A stretch of 51,949 nucleotides of DNA, from contig JAUMZN010000002.1 in NCBI GenBank assembly GCA_030528085.1, positions 1,236 through 53,184 on the forward strand. Reading direction: 5' to 3'. A program made the translations under genes and the position numbers. This document shows positions 51,665 to 51,949 of the stretch, one piece after another (within the stretch, counting starts at the first letter, position 1; each line of letters opens with the position of its first letter). This stretch comes from Erysipelotrichaceae bacterium (GTDB lineage Bacteria; Bacillota_I; Bacilli_A; Erysipelotrichales; Erysipelotrichaceae). The notes under the pieces are model-generated. The model was not told where the DNA came from and searched no databases. It saw nothing but the letters and a program-made list of their open reading frames with translations.

Positions 51665-51949
51665 ATGAGGATTAAATCACTTGTAAAAAAAACATTATGC
51701 ATCCTAGCCCTAGGCGCCATATGCGTAAGTATTCCGATGCAAAGTTTTATGAGCTATGCCAAAGAAGAACAGCCACTAGTTACAAGCCAAGAAGTTGTGA
51801 ACAGTCAAACCGATGAAGAACAAGATAGCGAAACAGAAAGTTTGGACAGCCAAGAGCCTGCCCTTGTCGATTGGCTCAAACTAGATGAATTGGCATTAAG
51901 CGATGAGCAGTTTTTAGAACTTTTAGCCACGTTTCGAACTGCAGTTATA
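51665..51949 (+). CDS. Secreted protein, N-terminal part (cut by window end)
   Basis: Ninety-five codons are open to the window edge. AAAGGAGG stands just before the ATG. The start MRIKSLVKKTLCILALG is a signal peptide, probably ending near MSYA-KEE. The mature part begins with a Glu/Ser/Gln-rich stretch. No domain is visible yet, so the function is unknown. The 200 bases upstream hold no other gene. Confidence 0.75.
   Translation, partial: MRIKSLVKKTLCILALGAICVSIPMQSFMSYAKEEQPLVTSQEVVNSQTDEEQDSETESLDSQEPALVDWLKLDELALSDEQFLELLATFRTAVI

Overview
The window looks like chromosome from a low- to mid-GC Bacillota, most likely an Erysipelotrichia-type bacterium. The signs are strong AGGAGG-type ribosome-binding sites, many hairpin-plus-T-run terminators, the yqeG-yqeH-yhbY-nadD-yqeK block, a ypmB-dnaD-nth block, a MupG (DUF871) protein and a VanG/VanT-like cell-wall gene set. 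This placement rests on gene content only. I see no rRNA or tRNA genes, insertion sequences, prophage or CRISPR.

Layout. 1-5.8 kb: the 3' end of rpoN (sigma-54), a membrane-anchored GH25 muramidase, a 900-base gap rich in hairpins, a DegV lipid-binding protein, a PHP phosphatase and a MATE exporter. 5.8-13.8 kb: a two-gene ThrE-type exporter, mupG, a secreted serine protease, an acetyltransferase and several membrane proteins of unknown role. 13.8-19.1 kb: anaerobic ribonucleotide reductase NrdD, then a divergent pair made of a self-cleaving S24 repressor and a Y-family DNA polymerase that overlaps a small partner gene. 19.1-24.8 kb: a surface-glycan locus with a GT2 glycosyltransferase and two large polytopic membrane proteins. 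24.8-37.6 kb: a uracil permease, an AlbA_2/Schlafen-type regulator with its own operator array, a shortened MocR regulator divergent from an ECF vitamin transporter subunit, ispD, a P-type ATPase, cyclophilin, an S66 peptidase, recG and a HIT protein. 37.8-48.5 kb: one long, tightly packed operon, murF - vanG-like ligase - racemase - membrane acyltransferase - FAD protein - yqeG - yqeH - yhbY - nadD/yqeK fusion - methyltransferase - mtnN. 48.5-51.9 kb: ypmB - dnaD - nth - panE-like, then the start of a secreted protein cut by the window end.

Most interesting points. (1) The cell-wall cluster pairs a VanG-like ligase with a racemase that carries Asn where alanine racemases have Tyr354, followed by a separate acyltransferase-3 membrane protein. 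That is the two-domain VanT serine racemase split into two genes, and it suggests a built-in D-Ala-D-Ser branch. (2) The S24 repressor/Y-polymerase pair shares an exact 16-base direct repeat, and both genes appear to be leaderless. (3) The AlbA_2 regulator has a 32-base-period palindromic operator array over its own promoter. (4) A MATE gene has a long leader hairpin, and nrdD probably has a leader of about 220 nt.
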